Assembly (NCBI GenBank): GCA_950022655.1
Contig: OX465583.1
Span: 30,593,360-30,657,359, forward strand
Source of the DNA: Alentia gelatinosa
Lineage: Eukaryota; Annelida; Polychaeta; Phyllodocida; Polynoidae
Length of the DNA stretch: 64,000 nt
Direction of reading: 5' to 3'
The position numbers and the translations under genes are program-made. This document shows positions 33,714 through 45,189 of the stretch, one piece after another (positions within the stretch are counted from its first letter, which is position 1; the number at the start of each line of letters is the position of its first letter). The notes under the pieces are model-generated. The model saw only the letters and a list, made by a program, of their open reading frames with translations, made no database searches and was not told where the DNA came from.

Positions 33714-34648
33714 ATTCGACCAACTCTGGGTTCGAAAGTCAATACTATGCAATATATGCCTGGTATATCCTTTAGATTCTGATATCAAGATTTGTGAATA
33801 CAATTTTAGGCGTATGTATCTAAGTACTTAGGTATCTGGGTATTTACTTACAACGAGAAAATCGCCAGTCCTAATACTCAAGACTATTCAAATATTTAGG
33901 AACTGGTAGCAGTTTAGAGTGTCCTATTAAATCATTGCCTCTTTGATGCTCATAAGATTACATATGTATTTTCAGCAAAGGTATTGGTTATCCCTGTCCC
34001 TGTTGTACAACAGAAATGAATTCGAGCTGTTAATTCTAATTGCGAAGAACACCCATAAACAACAGTTATACTGAGAACTTGACCATTAGGTCTATACAGT
34101 AAGGTAATAAGTCTTACACGTAAACCAACTAATCAAAAGACTAATTACAAGCCTTTCTGGTGATTATTACAGAAGGTCTGCTACTATCTTATGCAATTCT
34201 TCTCTTCATCGCCGGCAACTTTTCCCTCAAGCTGCTGAAAACTCGTGGCCTTTATATGGCCCTATGGTAACAGATGAACAGCTAGCGAAACTAGCGATTG
34301 TATTTTCCAATCATTTGGGGAAATCAAAAGAAAATGAATTCTGATGACATATAGCGTTACCTTCAATATCGCCTAGGTTCTAGAGACTTTCGAGGAGGAT
34401 CCCTTTAGTCATAGAAATATGTATATATCGTAGGTCGATTGATATTGTTTTAATCCTTTAAGGACGGGCGATACCTTAAGGCATCAACCGTCCCAGAATG
34501 GATGAGGCATTGAGGCGTCATTTCTTCCATGTTTACAAAGGTGTTTCTAACTAGGAATATTAAGTGAATTTAGATAGAAAATAGATATAACATCATAGCT
34601 AGTATTTCTGTTGGCTTTAGAATAAAAAATCAACAACTGGTAATGTAA

Positions 34649-34780
34649 TGCCAGCATGGTTCCCATTGGCCGACAAAATCCTCAATTATTTCCGTTCCTT
34701 TCCCCAAAGTGATTGGTCGGTGGTGGGCTCCAAAACGTCTGCATGGTTTTTAGGTGACCCTGAGAATGAATGGTCAGTTT
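34649..34780 (+). repeat. Family 1 left end, unpaired
   Basis: GCATGGTTCCCATTGGCCGA followed by GATTGGTCGGTGGTGG is a family 1 left end and subterminal region. The 126-codon frame 34648-35028 starts inside the inverted end, so I regard it as repeat-derived. No right end was found downstream. Confidence 0.5.
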
Positions 34781-36316
34781 TCACCCTTCATGGCCTATTG
34801 ACCAATCTTTTGAACCGTAACTCATTTCTTCAACGTGGAAATGAATCAGGTTTGATTTTGCCAATGAGATTCTTATCTGTTGATGGTACCATGTCTGCAT
34901 TTATTGATACTGCTACGGTTCGGTTGTCTGTGCATGGCTGCTTTCAATCAGCCGATATATATCTTAAGGAAGTTTGTGTTTACTTCATAGAGATACTTCG
35001 ATCTTTTCAGTTGAAAGGCCTTCTTTAAGAAGTATTTCATTATGGGTTCCTCTTTTACTAGCGGGGTTCTATAGTCAGATATTAGGCTGAGTAGTGGAGA
35101 GAACGTACTGCATTGAACCTGGATCTAGCAGTCTGGCAGGTGGCCAGGTTTGTGTGATAAAACTTACTTTGTAGCTGCTTCTGGAAAGGCTGTGAATATA
35201 CAGACATGCAGTGATGACCCTAGAGCACGCACTGACCTGTAAACTTCTCCAGACCAGAATAGACATCATCAAAGTGGATTCCATACATATATGTAATACA
35301 ACAGAGAAATCAAGAATTGCACTTTAATCTGAATAACTCCCATAGGTAATGATTAACCAGGTTTCTTTCCTCCTGCTTCTGCAAAATATCTGATGCTGCT
35401 GTTAAGTAGCTGCTTCTTGGTTCCAGATGGTTAAAAACCTCCATTTCTACTAAATTTACGTTTTTCTTAAACTGTACTTAATTTAGCAGTCAGACTAAGG
35501 AAAAAACATATATGTTCTAGTTACCCAACTTAAATTTACAAATAACGAACCTTCTCTGAAATAGCTTCCCCAATACACTCAAGCAAAGTGTTCAAGAATC
35601 GAATGCAAAGAACGTGGATACACCATACCAAAACGAGGCCCTTCAAAAATGTGAGAATAAATTTGATTTGATAGAATTACCTTTCTGATCATCAAGGCTT
35701 GCTTGAGGAGAAGAATATCATAGCAAACAGTTAATATATAGACTGAATTTAGAAACATAATTCCCCTCCTTTTTTTTTATTAATTTTGGGCAATGCTCTT
35801 TCCATATTTATCCACCGAAGGGATTCAGGCAACCTATTTTCCAAGTTGGTTCTCCATATCTTCATTTTCTTCTCCATTTCTTCTCAGGGCTGATCATTTT
35901 CCTATCAGTTAATCTAATCTGCACTACATTGCCCTGATACATGCCTGTTTGTACACACTCACCACCAATCCCCAGCTGCTTGGAACCTGTTTTAATCAGA
36001 ACCACCTCTAATGCATTTAATGTGGTGAGACAATCTGGATCACTAAGAGCTCGTTAGTTTCCACGGGGAAAATGGATTAGCCACACAACCTGAGAATGAG
36101 GAAGCTAATCTTGGCCAGGCCACGACGGCTACACTTTACAACCACACTAACAGCTTAACGTTAATCTAACATGGACTATCTCAAATATTGTTTTTGTGTC
36201 AGGTGTTATCATCATAAAGTACTAAGCCTGCCCACTGTCACATGGCAGACTTGTATTCTATATCATTCTATGTCAGTCTCCACTCACTGACTTTGTGCAT
36301 ATTGACCAGCTTTAGA
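34781..36316. other. Unannotated stretch
   Basis: A strong acceptor-like sequence (CATTTTCTTCTCCATTTCTT then CTCAG) ends at 35888, but the following DNA gives no recognisable frame. No gene supported. Confidence 0.45.
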
Positions 36317-36451
36317 GCCATGACCAATTTCATCAATGGCAAAATCAAATCGGGCACCTGCAACAAACTTTACGATATAGAACCAGGTGTTATTGTCACT
36401 GTAAATTGCGAGGGAGTCGGTCTTCACAGGTTCTTCATGATCATTCCATAA
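36317..36451 (+). CDS. Possible C-terminal fragment of a fucolectin-like (FTP/F5-8) domain
   Basis: The frame reads GTCNKLYDIEPGVIVTVNCE followed by GVGLHRFFMIIP and a stop. In fucolectin/tachylectin-4/pentraxin-1 (FTP) domains the C-terminal part commonly has a Cys, a variable 10-15 residue loop, Pro/Gly, a VxVxC strand and GRYVxIxxPG. Cys, P-G, VTVNCEG and RFFMIIP fit this layout. The domain's earlier hallmark (NRxDCC) is not seen upstream, and the usual LCEVEV end is absent because of the stop. A weak acceptor (GACCAGCTTTAG) precedes at 36313. If real, this is a lone exon or relic of a secreted carbohydrate-binding protein. The assignment rests on pattern memory only. Confidence 0.22.
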   Translation, partial: AMTNFINGKIKSGTCNKLYDIEPGVIVTVNCEGVGLHRFFMIIP

Positions 36452-36976
36452 CTTCTTTACTTCATGCGATACTTTCTGTTCTATAGTTTAGAAAAATAAA
36501 TTTTGTATCGCAATTCAATATTACACATTGTTTTTCCATGCAAGATAATTCTTTTGTGAACAGCGTCTTAAGGTAGGTAACAGTATTTACACAGGTCTAT
36601 ATAGGTCTATATTGTCCCTTCGATTCTCATGAATCTGCATTACATTAACGGTATTATCCATTACCACCAGCAAATTAAAGTGTGCTGTCACATGTGTTTC
36701 GATGTAACCCCTCTCTTTTAATACTTCTGTCCTATCAACGAGGAAATCGGTGTGTACAAAATGACATCAGTAATTTTAGGTGTCATTAAGCGGTGTTATA
36801 ACTGAGATGGCATACGTGTGTTTTAGGTAGTAGGCCGGATTAGTTTAATCATCTCTGCTTTGTACACTTCCTTTACCTTTTGGTCATTGATATTCTCAGT
36901 TTTTTTGCATACGGATTTTAGATGTGCTGTTATACCTGTATTTTGTGCAAATGTCAGGTTTATTGATAAATCTTCC

Positions 36977-36977
<1 letters not shown>
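36452..36977. other. Unannotated stretch
   Basis: AGGTCTATAT is doubled at about 36594-36612. Nothing else is seen. Confidence 0.5.
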
Positions 36978-37045
<68 letters not shown>

Positions 37046-37065
37046 CATCATCATCATCATCATCA

Positions 37066-37096
<31 letters not shown>

Positions 37097-37149
37097 TATT
37101 ATTATTATTATTATTATTATTACTACTACTATTATCATTATTATTATCG
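36978..37149 (+). repeat. (TTA)n microsatellite with (TCA)n interior
   Basis: About 170 bp of TTA triplets, interrupted by a block of TCA triplets near 37045-37066 and isolated CTA and TCA triplets later. Long Tyr/His, Ile and Ile/Met frames through it are artefacts. Confidence 0.97.
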
Positions 37150-39729
37150 CATCATTATAAGAAAGATATCCTTGAGGCATGATCCGATCCTGCTCGCCGA
37201 TGCATCAAGGTATCACCCGCCAAAATTGGGTAAATGGCGGCTTATTTTATTTGTGAGTATTGAAATAGGTCAGGAAGCTTCTGCATGGCTAGTTTCCATT
37301 AATTGATATCTTCTCAATAATGCCATAAATCACGATTATCAATTAATATGTCACTGGCAAAGGTCAGATAATAGAAACATGGCTATACCGTCAGCATAAT
37401 ACAAGTCTAGAATGATGAATATATGTGTCGATGATGATTTAGTGATCAATAAATCAACAATTATCTTCGTTTTTATCCTCTGAAGCAGAAAAATAAAGAA
37501 ATAGATAATATCAAGGTAAGAATACGGCACTGGGCGTCAATGCATCTCCAGTTTTATTGACACTGATGAGAGCGTCAGCATTATCTCCTTCGTGCAGCCG
37601 TTCCACCTACTGCAACTGCTAATTTAACTTTAGAGGAACTTTAATGTGAAGTAATGACCTGTTCTTATAGCAGGCCTGTCCTTATAGTGCACTTCTAAAG
37701 TATCAATAAGGATTGGATACACGCTTTGCTATATAGGCAAAGAAAGTAATATATCTTTATTCTATTTCTTTTGACAAATAAAAGACAATCTTTGTAGAGG
37801 TTTTTTCAGTTTTTTGTCAGAAAGTAGAATTACTCTTAAGGCTACAGAGTGATTACTAGTTCCGCCATAATCCACTGGGAAATTGTCGGATGGTGCATTA
37901 TAGTCGGGGAACAAAAGCTATTATCATTTTTAAATTTTTCTTATTCATCTTCAGTTTAAATATACGATTCATCATATTTCAAGAAATATTGCATTGACAA
38001 TGTTTACCCGTACACATAGAACAATAACGGAGGTTTTTCAGGCACTAAAAGATCTGTTCCAAAGTATTGATTTGAGACACTTTAAAAACCTAATCGGCAT
38101 ATGTATGCCTCATCTAATTCCAAGATTTCTGATCAGTATCTCACAAGTGAGAGTGATTTTCATGGTAGAATCCTTTGCAATGCTCCTGATTACCCACCAC
38201 CATTTCAAGATGTTGAAATGTCGTAGACACCCTATGATACAGGTTTTTATCAAGACGTAATCCTAGATCCACATTTTTAATCAGAGCCAAATCACAGAGA
38301 CATGGTCAACTCCCCCATTAGAGCTCACCTTCCGACGTGATTTCACTTTTTTATTGGGAGGTGCATCTTAGGGCATATAGATCTTAGTTTATTGGGAGCT
38401 TAGTGAATGCCGGCCCTAAGCTAACTGGGCGGAGGGCGTTTTCCATGACATTATATTTGACATAAAGTAGTCTCCTTGTAAAGACTCAAACATATAGTAT
38501 TTTTTTCATTTTTGTTCATCCAGCAACCTCCAGTACTGTCCCTCATATTACCTCCAGCTGGGGATTCCCTGCTTTTCCCATAGATGTTGATGGCATGTGT
38601 TTCCTGGGATTACAAATCCTAATGCTACATTTACATGATGTCCACGGCATTCCAGGCACCCCAGCAGAACTTAGTAGTGGAGCACTGTGGAGCTCTGGTG
38701 CTGAAATGGGAAGGACATAGGACGACAGCAGGAGATGGTCCGGAGAGGTGTTAGAGACTCACACTGGCCACCGGGAGTCTCAGTGAACCACTGGGAGAGT
38801 GCGATGCCCTTTCAAAAAGGTTTGCGCTGTAGCCAGGGTTTACAACAGTATTATTGAGAATCATAACGGGACATGATGACTACCACAGACTATAGGCGGC
38901 TATAGGTGGCCTTAGGCAGCTGTGGGTGGCCATGTAGACAGCATGGTGGACGTGCCAAACCTAGGCCACCCTAGTCGGCTCTGCATGGCACTATGGTCGA
39001 AACGGGGGCCTTGAACGGCCTTAAAAGAGTTGTTGCCGGGGCCATGGTGTAAACGCTGACTTATGTTGCTGTGTCATCTGCGACACCCCTCCTCCCCACG
39101 TTTTGGTGTTGTTGTAGCCGCCGGGGTCGCCAGGGGTTGTTGTGGACATGGTGTAAATGTAGCATTAAATATCTTTTAAGATCAACACATAAAATCGATA
39201 GCATAACATATTGTATGGACTCACATGGTTTTGTTTATTTACATAAAGATACAAGAGAACTGAAAGCGGTAGCTATTTCCTGGTGTTTTAAGATGTCAGA
39301 TATAAATACCACGGATGTGGTCCCAGACAGACTTATTGGCATAGGGACGTGCTACGCATGGAGATTCTGCATAGATATAAAATATGATACAAGATTGATT
39401 CCCTAATAGTAAGAAGTCTCTAGCTTAGACACTACCTGCAGATATTCACAATAGATTACTACCTGCAGATATTAGCCACACTCTGATGTTATGCGCCTTG
39501 GTGATTATTTGGAAATTGTATAGAAATTGCGTAGAAAACCAATGTTTCTACCCAATACTGTTCATATATATACATTCATAAATATCAGTGCTGATGGGAA
39601 TCCATATGTATATCAATCAGTTTAAGTGTATTTCGTTTAAATTCAATCGTTATCAGTTTGAAATATATATAGATATGGATTACATACAATTAATCTTTCC
39701 AATAGTAAATACGGGACAAAGTTTTGGGT
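37150..39729. other. 2.6 kb, no gene recognised
   Basis: Weak GGCGGCTATAGGTGGC-type repetition at 38886-38940. A 16-bp direct repeat ACTACCTGCAGATATT lies at 39431-39446 and 39458-39473. Open frames of 88 and 111 codons are present but unrecognisable. Confidence 0.45.
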
Positions 39730-40090
39730 TTGTTAACAATCATATACCATGTCGAAAACATGCGTATTGGCTGTGTTTACTAATGTTCCCATACAATTCT
39801 ATGCATGTCTCTCTCCAACGTAAACAGCACAAACAAGGTAGTTTGCTTCTGTTTATGCGCACGTAATGGTTGTTATGGTCGTCACAGACAAACATTTGTG
39901 AATCATTAGTATATGGCTACATACGTGCGCGTGTTACACATCACCTATGGTTGGAGTAAACTGTAATAAACATTAATTATACAGATGCCTATACTCCGCG
40001 AATATACACGAGTTTGCACATGGATAACAAATTAAAAGGTTTGCCCACAGTTCCCTGGACACACATTATCAGCTGCAGCTAATACCAACA
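39730..40090 (+). repeat. Dispersed repeat shared with 24190-24485, copy 2
   Basis: TTGGCTGTGTTTACTAATGT near the left and CAGTTCCCTGGACACACATT then CAGCTGCAGCTAATACCAAC on the right match copy 1. Inside, TGCGCAC / GTGCGC-type motifs replace copy 1's AGACGCC motifs. The copy is ~65 bp longer than copy 1. Confidence 0.65.
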
Positions 40091-40950
40091 CCAAAAATAC
40101 TAATACATGTAGTACCTATGGAGGCTGCCATGTTGAAACCAGTTTTTACTTGAAGTACGGCAGTTAACTTGGTCCAACACATGGTCTTCAATACGTTCAC
40201 GGTAACAAACGCAAACCACTGTACAAGCATATCCTAACCTACCTCCTAGTTCTTTGTCATGCCTTACTTCCTGCCCTGCTTGTATCTCTGCAAAAACCTG
40301 CCTTTTTGGCAAAATCTGTCCCTAGTTCTTCAACTATCCTAAATTCTGAGCACTTTGATGAGTATTTTGTGTTTTACTTAAAAAGATGTACATGTTTATA
40401 TGATAAATAATGTACACTCATTTCTGTAATTTGACAGTTCCCTTTTTTTAATCCGAAATGTAGTTTGTCTATGTGATGTCACTTGGTTGAGGCAGAGATT
40501 AGTAAGCGCAAGCGCCAGGAAAGATCTGCTAGGAGAGCGCTTCTATTTCATTGATTTGAGGCAATGTCACACAGTCTATTTCCTGTAATAGGTATAGATG
40601 GTCTGGTGGAGATTGTATAGTAAGCAAGCCCTCTGGTGGATTACACTTCCGGCATGATGTACATCTCACCGAGCACGTATATTTTACTCTGTATACTAAC
40701 AGGTCCGACTGTATAGAAGCGTAGATAGGAACGGCGATTTTTAATTAAAGTATAAATCACCAGATGGTGTTTTACAATATGTAGTGGTGGCACTATGTCA
40801 GCCTCAAGCTGAAGTAGGATCATTGGTATTTAGACATAAAAGCCTTTCCCGTGAATAGAATTCATGAGTTATTACTACAGCAAAGAATTATAATCAAACT
40901 ATAGAAACAATGAAGGAGGTACGGCAGGATAGAAGCTTCTATGGTGGTTT
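40091..40950. other. Unannotated stretch
   Basis: No feature recognised. Confidence 0.5.
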
Positions 40951-41352
40951 TATTACCCACCTATTACTGAGTCTCCCTAGGAAACGTATAGGGCACCTGG
41001 AATTAGCTAACCGGAGATTCTGGCATGTCAGAATCTCCTGCAGGAGATTCCGGAAAGAAAAGTCCCTGCCAAAATGAGGTCAATTCATAATCTACTTCAA
41101 AATAAGTTTATTTAATGTTCATTCAATTTCATTTAGTTATAATCAGTCACAATAATCTCATTTACCATCAGAAATCACTGTCAGAAAAAGTTTTGCAGAC
41201 CCAAAACCCAGAAACTAGCGAACTATATTACAGGCGTAAGTATACACCAAATTACCACCATGATTGACAGTGCTGTGGCATTATGACGTAATCTGGAACT
41301 TTATGTACTTATTAGGCAATCAACATGTTATTAATCATATAGGTGGGTAATA
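40951..41352. mobile_element. Fold-back element with TATTACCCACCTAT ends
   Basis: TATTACCCACCTAT (40951-40964) and ATAGGTGGGTAATA (41339-41352) are perfect 14-bp complements and resemble the 12243 element's ends. Next to the left end come GAGTCTCCCTAGGAAACGTA and ATAGGG, positioned like GTGTCCATAGAAAACACATA in the 12.2-kb copy. The hairpin CCGGAGATTCTG / CAGAATCTCC lies at 41011-41038 and overlaps a perfect 20-bp palindrome GAATCTCCTGCAGGAGATTC (41031-41050). The motif GGAGATTCYGG occurs three times. Non-coding. Confidence 0.65.
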
Positions 41353-41356
41353 AATA

Positions 41357-41470
41357 CAATAATGACTGGTTTTGTGTACGAGTGTCCGCAATCTCCTCGT
41401 AGTTGACGACGTAATATCCGTCAACTACTGGGAGATTACGGTCACTCGTACACAAAACCAGTCATTATTG
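41357..41470. repeat. 114-bp palindrome with 28-bp perfect arms
   Basis: CAATAATGACTGGTTTTGTG plus TACGAGTG (41357-41384) is exactly complementary to 41443-41470. Inner arms CGCAATCTCC-TCGTAGTTGACG and CGTCAACTACT-GGGAGATTACG are imperfectly paired. It is the counterpart of 12433-12575, again directly right of an element with ATTA-CCACCT ends. Confidence 0.9.
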
Positions 41471-41502
41471 TGTATATAATCGATTAAATCATTATAGGAT
41501 AC

Positions 41503-41790
41503 GAAGTGTCTATAGAGAAGACATAGGGAGTTTTTATCGCTACCAGTGGAGGATACAAACATGTGTATTCTCCTAGGTAGATCCATGAATATAACTCAGG
41601 AAAATACTGCCACCTCATGGGACTACACATATAAACAATAGATTACACTTACGTCAAATTTCTGATGATCAAAAATTGCAATTTGTAGTACGTTTCTGAT
41701 GAATAATAAATGCTGATAATAGATATAATAATGACTGTTTGTTTTTAATATGAGTGACCGAACAATATCCTCTCTGTCGCTCAGTTCAAT
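41503..41790 (+). repeat. Third copy of the fold-back layout, right arm missing
   Basis: GAAGTGTCTATAGAGAAGAC then ATAGGGAG match the left region of the 12.2-kb copy. A hairpin GGAGGATAC / GTATTCTCC lies at 41548-41573. ATAATGACTGTTTGTTTTTA then GAGTGACCG match the left arm of the 41357 palindrome. No complementary right arm is found. Confidence 0.55.
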
Positions 41791-41809
41791 TTATGTTATC
41801 TTCCTATTC

Positions 41810-41963
41810 TGAGGCGGAATACTCATGTTGAGAGTCATATACCTAACAGAGTGTTTGCCTGAGGCAAATCCTGCTCAGATTCTGTAACCGAACATAATGA
41901 TAATAATGGTAATGATAATAATAATGATAATAATAATGACAATGATAATTATTATTATTGTTA

Positions 41964-41994
<31 letters not shown>

Positions 41995-42065
41995 CATCAT
42001 CATCATTTTGAAACCTGTGAGGTACATAAATCCCACCATGTGAGTTCCATTTAGACGAAGAAATT
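41810..42065. repeat. Rearranged repeat, partner of 42485-42655
   Basis: CAAATCCTGCTCAGATTCTG and CGAACATAAT (41865-41898) are in direct orientation relative to 42530-42570. Beyond the microsatellite, GGTACATAAATCCCACCATG then TGAGTTCCATTTAGACGAAG is inverted relative to 42571-42625. The family is unknown. Confidence 0.6.
41893..42006. repeat. Bidirectional ATT microsatellite
   Basis: The left half is AAT/GAT triplets and the right half is ATT/ATC triplets, meeting at GATAATTATTATT near 41944-41957. The tract can therefore fold on itself. Confidence 0.9.
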
Positions 42066-42484
42066 GTATGAATTTCACTCTAGATACGCATATATTGGTG
42101 ACTGTTTCAATAGATATAAATCTTGTACGAGCCTTTAGTCCATGTAGAGTTGCACTGTAGCTATGGCGACAGGGACATGATCAATAAAGAGCAAGGCTAC
42201 CTCAACTAACCTCGGGTTTCATTTCACGACTCAGCTTTCAACTTATTTGGCCGCGCAAAGTGGACTTCAAATATGCCAACGCAAACATGAAGTAGATGGA
42301 ATGTGCCCTGGGATATAAGATGGGGCCATAGTTAAGACCTCAAACACTAAGTGAACGGGTCAACCACCTGCGGTCATTCCTCTCTCGTGTGTTGACTTCG
42401 CTCTCTTGCATATGGATGTATCCCGTCAATAACGAATGGCTGGCTATATCTGACCAATAGAGGGCACTGGTACACTGTTGTGAA

Positions 42485-42655
42485 ACTCTTAAGCGGGATT
42501 CTCTCGATGGGATTCATGTCCCTCACAGGGTAAATCCTGCTAAGCTTCTGTACGCGCGATCGAACACATTATCTTCGTCTAAAGTGGAACTCACATGGTG
42601 GGATTCATGTACCTTACAGAGTTCAAAGTCTCATGAGATTCTGTTCCTTTTTAGG
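42485..42655 (+). repeat. Diverged ~92-bp tandem repeat
   Basis: GGGATTCATGTCCCTCACAG and GGGATTCATGTACCTTACAG start two successive units, each followed by ATTCTGT or CTTCTGT. It shares sequence with 41810-42065. The intervening 42066-42484 holds nothing recognised. Confidence 0.6.
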
Positions 42656-42819
42656 GGGCAAATGTCGCCAACAATTGCAGGGTAAAGTCACATTTCATTT
42701 GATGTCAAATGAATGAATAAAGATTTTGCTAAAAAATAAAATAAAGATAAAAACAACAATTGCAGGGAAAAAACATGTCTCAGGGAAATGGAACCCTACA
42801 ATTTAGACACCCTTATCAT

Positions 42820-42900
42820 AATCGTCATCACTATTATTATCTTTATTATTAGTGTTATTATCATTATCATTACGCGGAAGTGTTATTATTAATATCGTTC
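42820..42900 (+). repeat. Degenerate ATT/ATC microsatellite
   Basis: Mixed TCA, TTA and TTG triplets. Beyond it, 42901-43801 holds no recognised feature. Confidence 0.8.
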
Positions 42901-43798
42901 ACCCACCTTGAGCGTCTTTTCTGATGTAAGCTACCAAATATAAATCATTCACTGAATGTTAACATTCCACTAAACATGAATCAGCCTTTATGGGCGATAT
43001 ATCAGTGCCACAAACTGCGCTTACATACCACCATGTCACACATGTCACAATGGAGGGAGATCACACTGTAAACATCTTACCACATTCCTAAGTCACCTGC
43101 AATGGCAGAGAGGGCAGTGGGTAGCGCAGATAAATGAAGATATTCGAGATACGCAGATATAGAGGGAATGTATTCAGGAGCAATGACACAGTCAGAAAAT
43201 TTGTGAAATAATATTTATTGCAATTCATATTGAATTTACATTTAATCTACAATTTTGATATATTTTATGATAGCCTTGATCCTCGCGGGGCATATGCAAG
43301 AGGCATTAATTTGAAGGTAAGTCTGGTTATGTTTATGCTGTGATAGCAATGCTGCTGCCATCTATTAAATCTTCTCAGATCAAAGTCCAAACATATTTTT
43401 ATCGGTGAGGTTTCTAGGTCAGTTGCAACATTACAAACACTCAAGTTCCAGTTGCTGATAGCTCTCCAAAATAAACATTCACACTGATATGCCTGTTGTT
43501 TACCTATCACCAAAGATCAAAGAAATGCTTGCCTTAGTAAGGCTGGCACGAGGCACTATCTTGAACCCGAAAGAATCGAATGTGTGCTTGATATTATTGG
43601 AAGATATTACTTAAAGTAAATAATTGTCTTGGGAACTGCGTATTTCACTGGCGTTGTGCCTTGTTTTTATTTGTTTTGGTCCTACATGTTTCCGCCAATG
43701 GGCAGACGTATGATAATCTTTCAAATAGCAAAGATACAGCCAAGTCATGAGACATCATTCAACTATATTACACGACTCAGAGTTATATGTATCATACA

Positions 43799-43801
<3 letters not shown>

Positions 43802-43864
<63 letters not shown>
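43802..43864. repeat. (AT)n microsatellite, 63 bp
   Basis: Uninterrupted AT. The stretch 43865-44546 shows no feature. Confidence 0.97.
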
Positions 43865-43866
<2 letters not shown>

Positions 43867-44546
43867 CAACTGCTGTCTAAGACATCAGAGTTTGGTGAGT
43901 AAATACATATACGAGCCATGAAATCATAACTTAAATCAAGGCAAAAAGACTGCCATAATTCAATTACTAGATATGAGCATTTGCTCAAATATGTTCAATT
44001 GAAGGGCTTGCCAGTTTGAAGTAAGCCGCAGTTTACAATGGCCACACAGTGACACAATGCTGGGTACCAGTACACTCCCTCCACACACACGCTACACGTT
44101 TGTGCGGCTGGTAGTACAATTAACATGCATCATAAATCAGAGGTATCACAAAGGTTTCCATAAGTATACTTACCTACACCACAGAACATACTCCAACTGT
44201 TAGCCCCCCAGGGTTCTTATCTGCAATATTGTCGATCAGCAATCAGATAAGATTTGAGAGATTCATTGGAATAGTTGAACGTCGCATAGCTAAAGCCTAG
44301 AGACTTTGGTAACTTATCCTGATTCAATTATTGCAAAGTCATGGGTTAAAAATAATCCCCCATTCATCTAATTAGTCGTATCTAAGTGGGTGTTCCATCC
44401 ATACAAGATCTAAGCCTATCTTTGACTGAGACGATTTAGAGAGGTCGGGTATTATCTTGTGAAAGGGATAGAACTTTCGATCAGCCCGGTAGATGACCCC
44501 ATAATCAGTGGTTGTTAGGAATAATAGGACCTGTACACACTTACCC

Positions 44547-44768
44547 GGTGTTTACACTAGGCGATTATAAACGGCGATTCTTGAATTGTGCAACACCTGA
44601 CGACGTTCAGCTGTCACTGGCTAGAAATCGGTGCATATAAAAAGTGTAAATGCTTAAAGAAATTCTTGGATTGATGACTATTGCCGCCGATATCACAAAA
44701 TCGAGTACCACCTGACGGATAGGCTGGACGATCTACAGTCGTCACGTTTTAATCGTCTAGTTAATGCC
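44547..44768. mobile_element. Composite of two GTTTACACTAG miniature elements
   Basis: GGTGTTTACACTAGGCGATT (44547-44566) pairs with AGTGTAAATGC (44643-44653), closing a ~107-bp element like 27833-27934. A second half ending TTTAATCGTCTAGTTAATGC (to 44767) follows, and its GACGATCTACAGT block matches 8290-8302. This may be one longer element with an internal end, or two adjoining copies. Confidence 0.55.
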
Positions 44769-45189
44769 AGGATAGGTAAACCCACAATCAAATCTTTCAG
44801 ATCATGCAAGTTTTAAGACGATCCAGGAATATACGAGATGCGGCCCAACCTGACCAGGCAAAAAAATGTTGTGACGGTCGAAAATCCTCTTTACATGATC
44901 ATAAAGTGTATCCCCAGTAACAATTCAATATAAATCAGTGAAACAGTGGTCCAGAAAGAATACTAAATACCATATATTATCCTAACATTGATAATATACA
45001 CAACATGAACCTATTTCTAATATAAGTTCCTCCACATAGTTGATGGATGGTAGTTGTATTTATTATTCAGCATTGCAAATTAAGTTATTAAAGAGAAGAC
45101 AAAATGGCCGCGGATCTTCTCACACAGTATTTTGAATGCTTGGTGACATTTCAGGGATTTTTTCATATATCGTCTCATGAGGATTCTCG

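Noticed and set aside
34648..35028. 126-codon frame as a gene
   Set aside because: Its start codon lies inside the inverted end of a family 1 transposon and no domain is recognised.
36860..37306. 148-codon frame rich in Tyr and His, with Ile frames in other phases
   Set aside because: Produced by the (TTA)n/(TCA)n microsatellite. All phases stay open.
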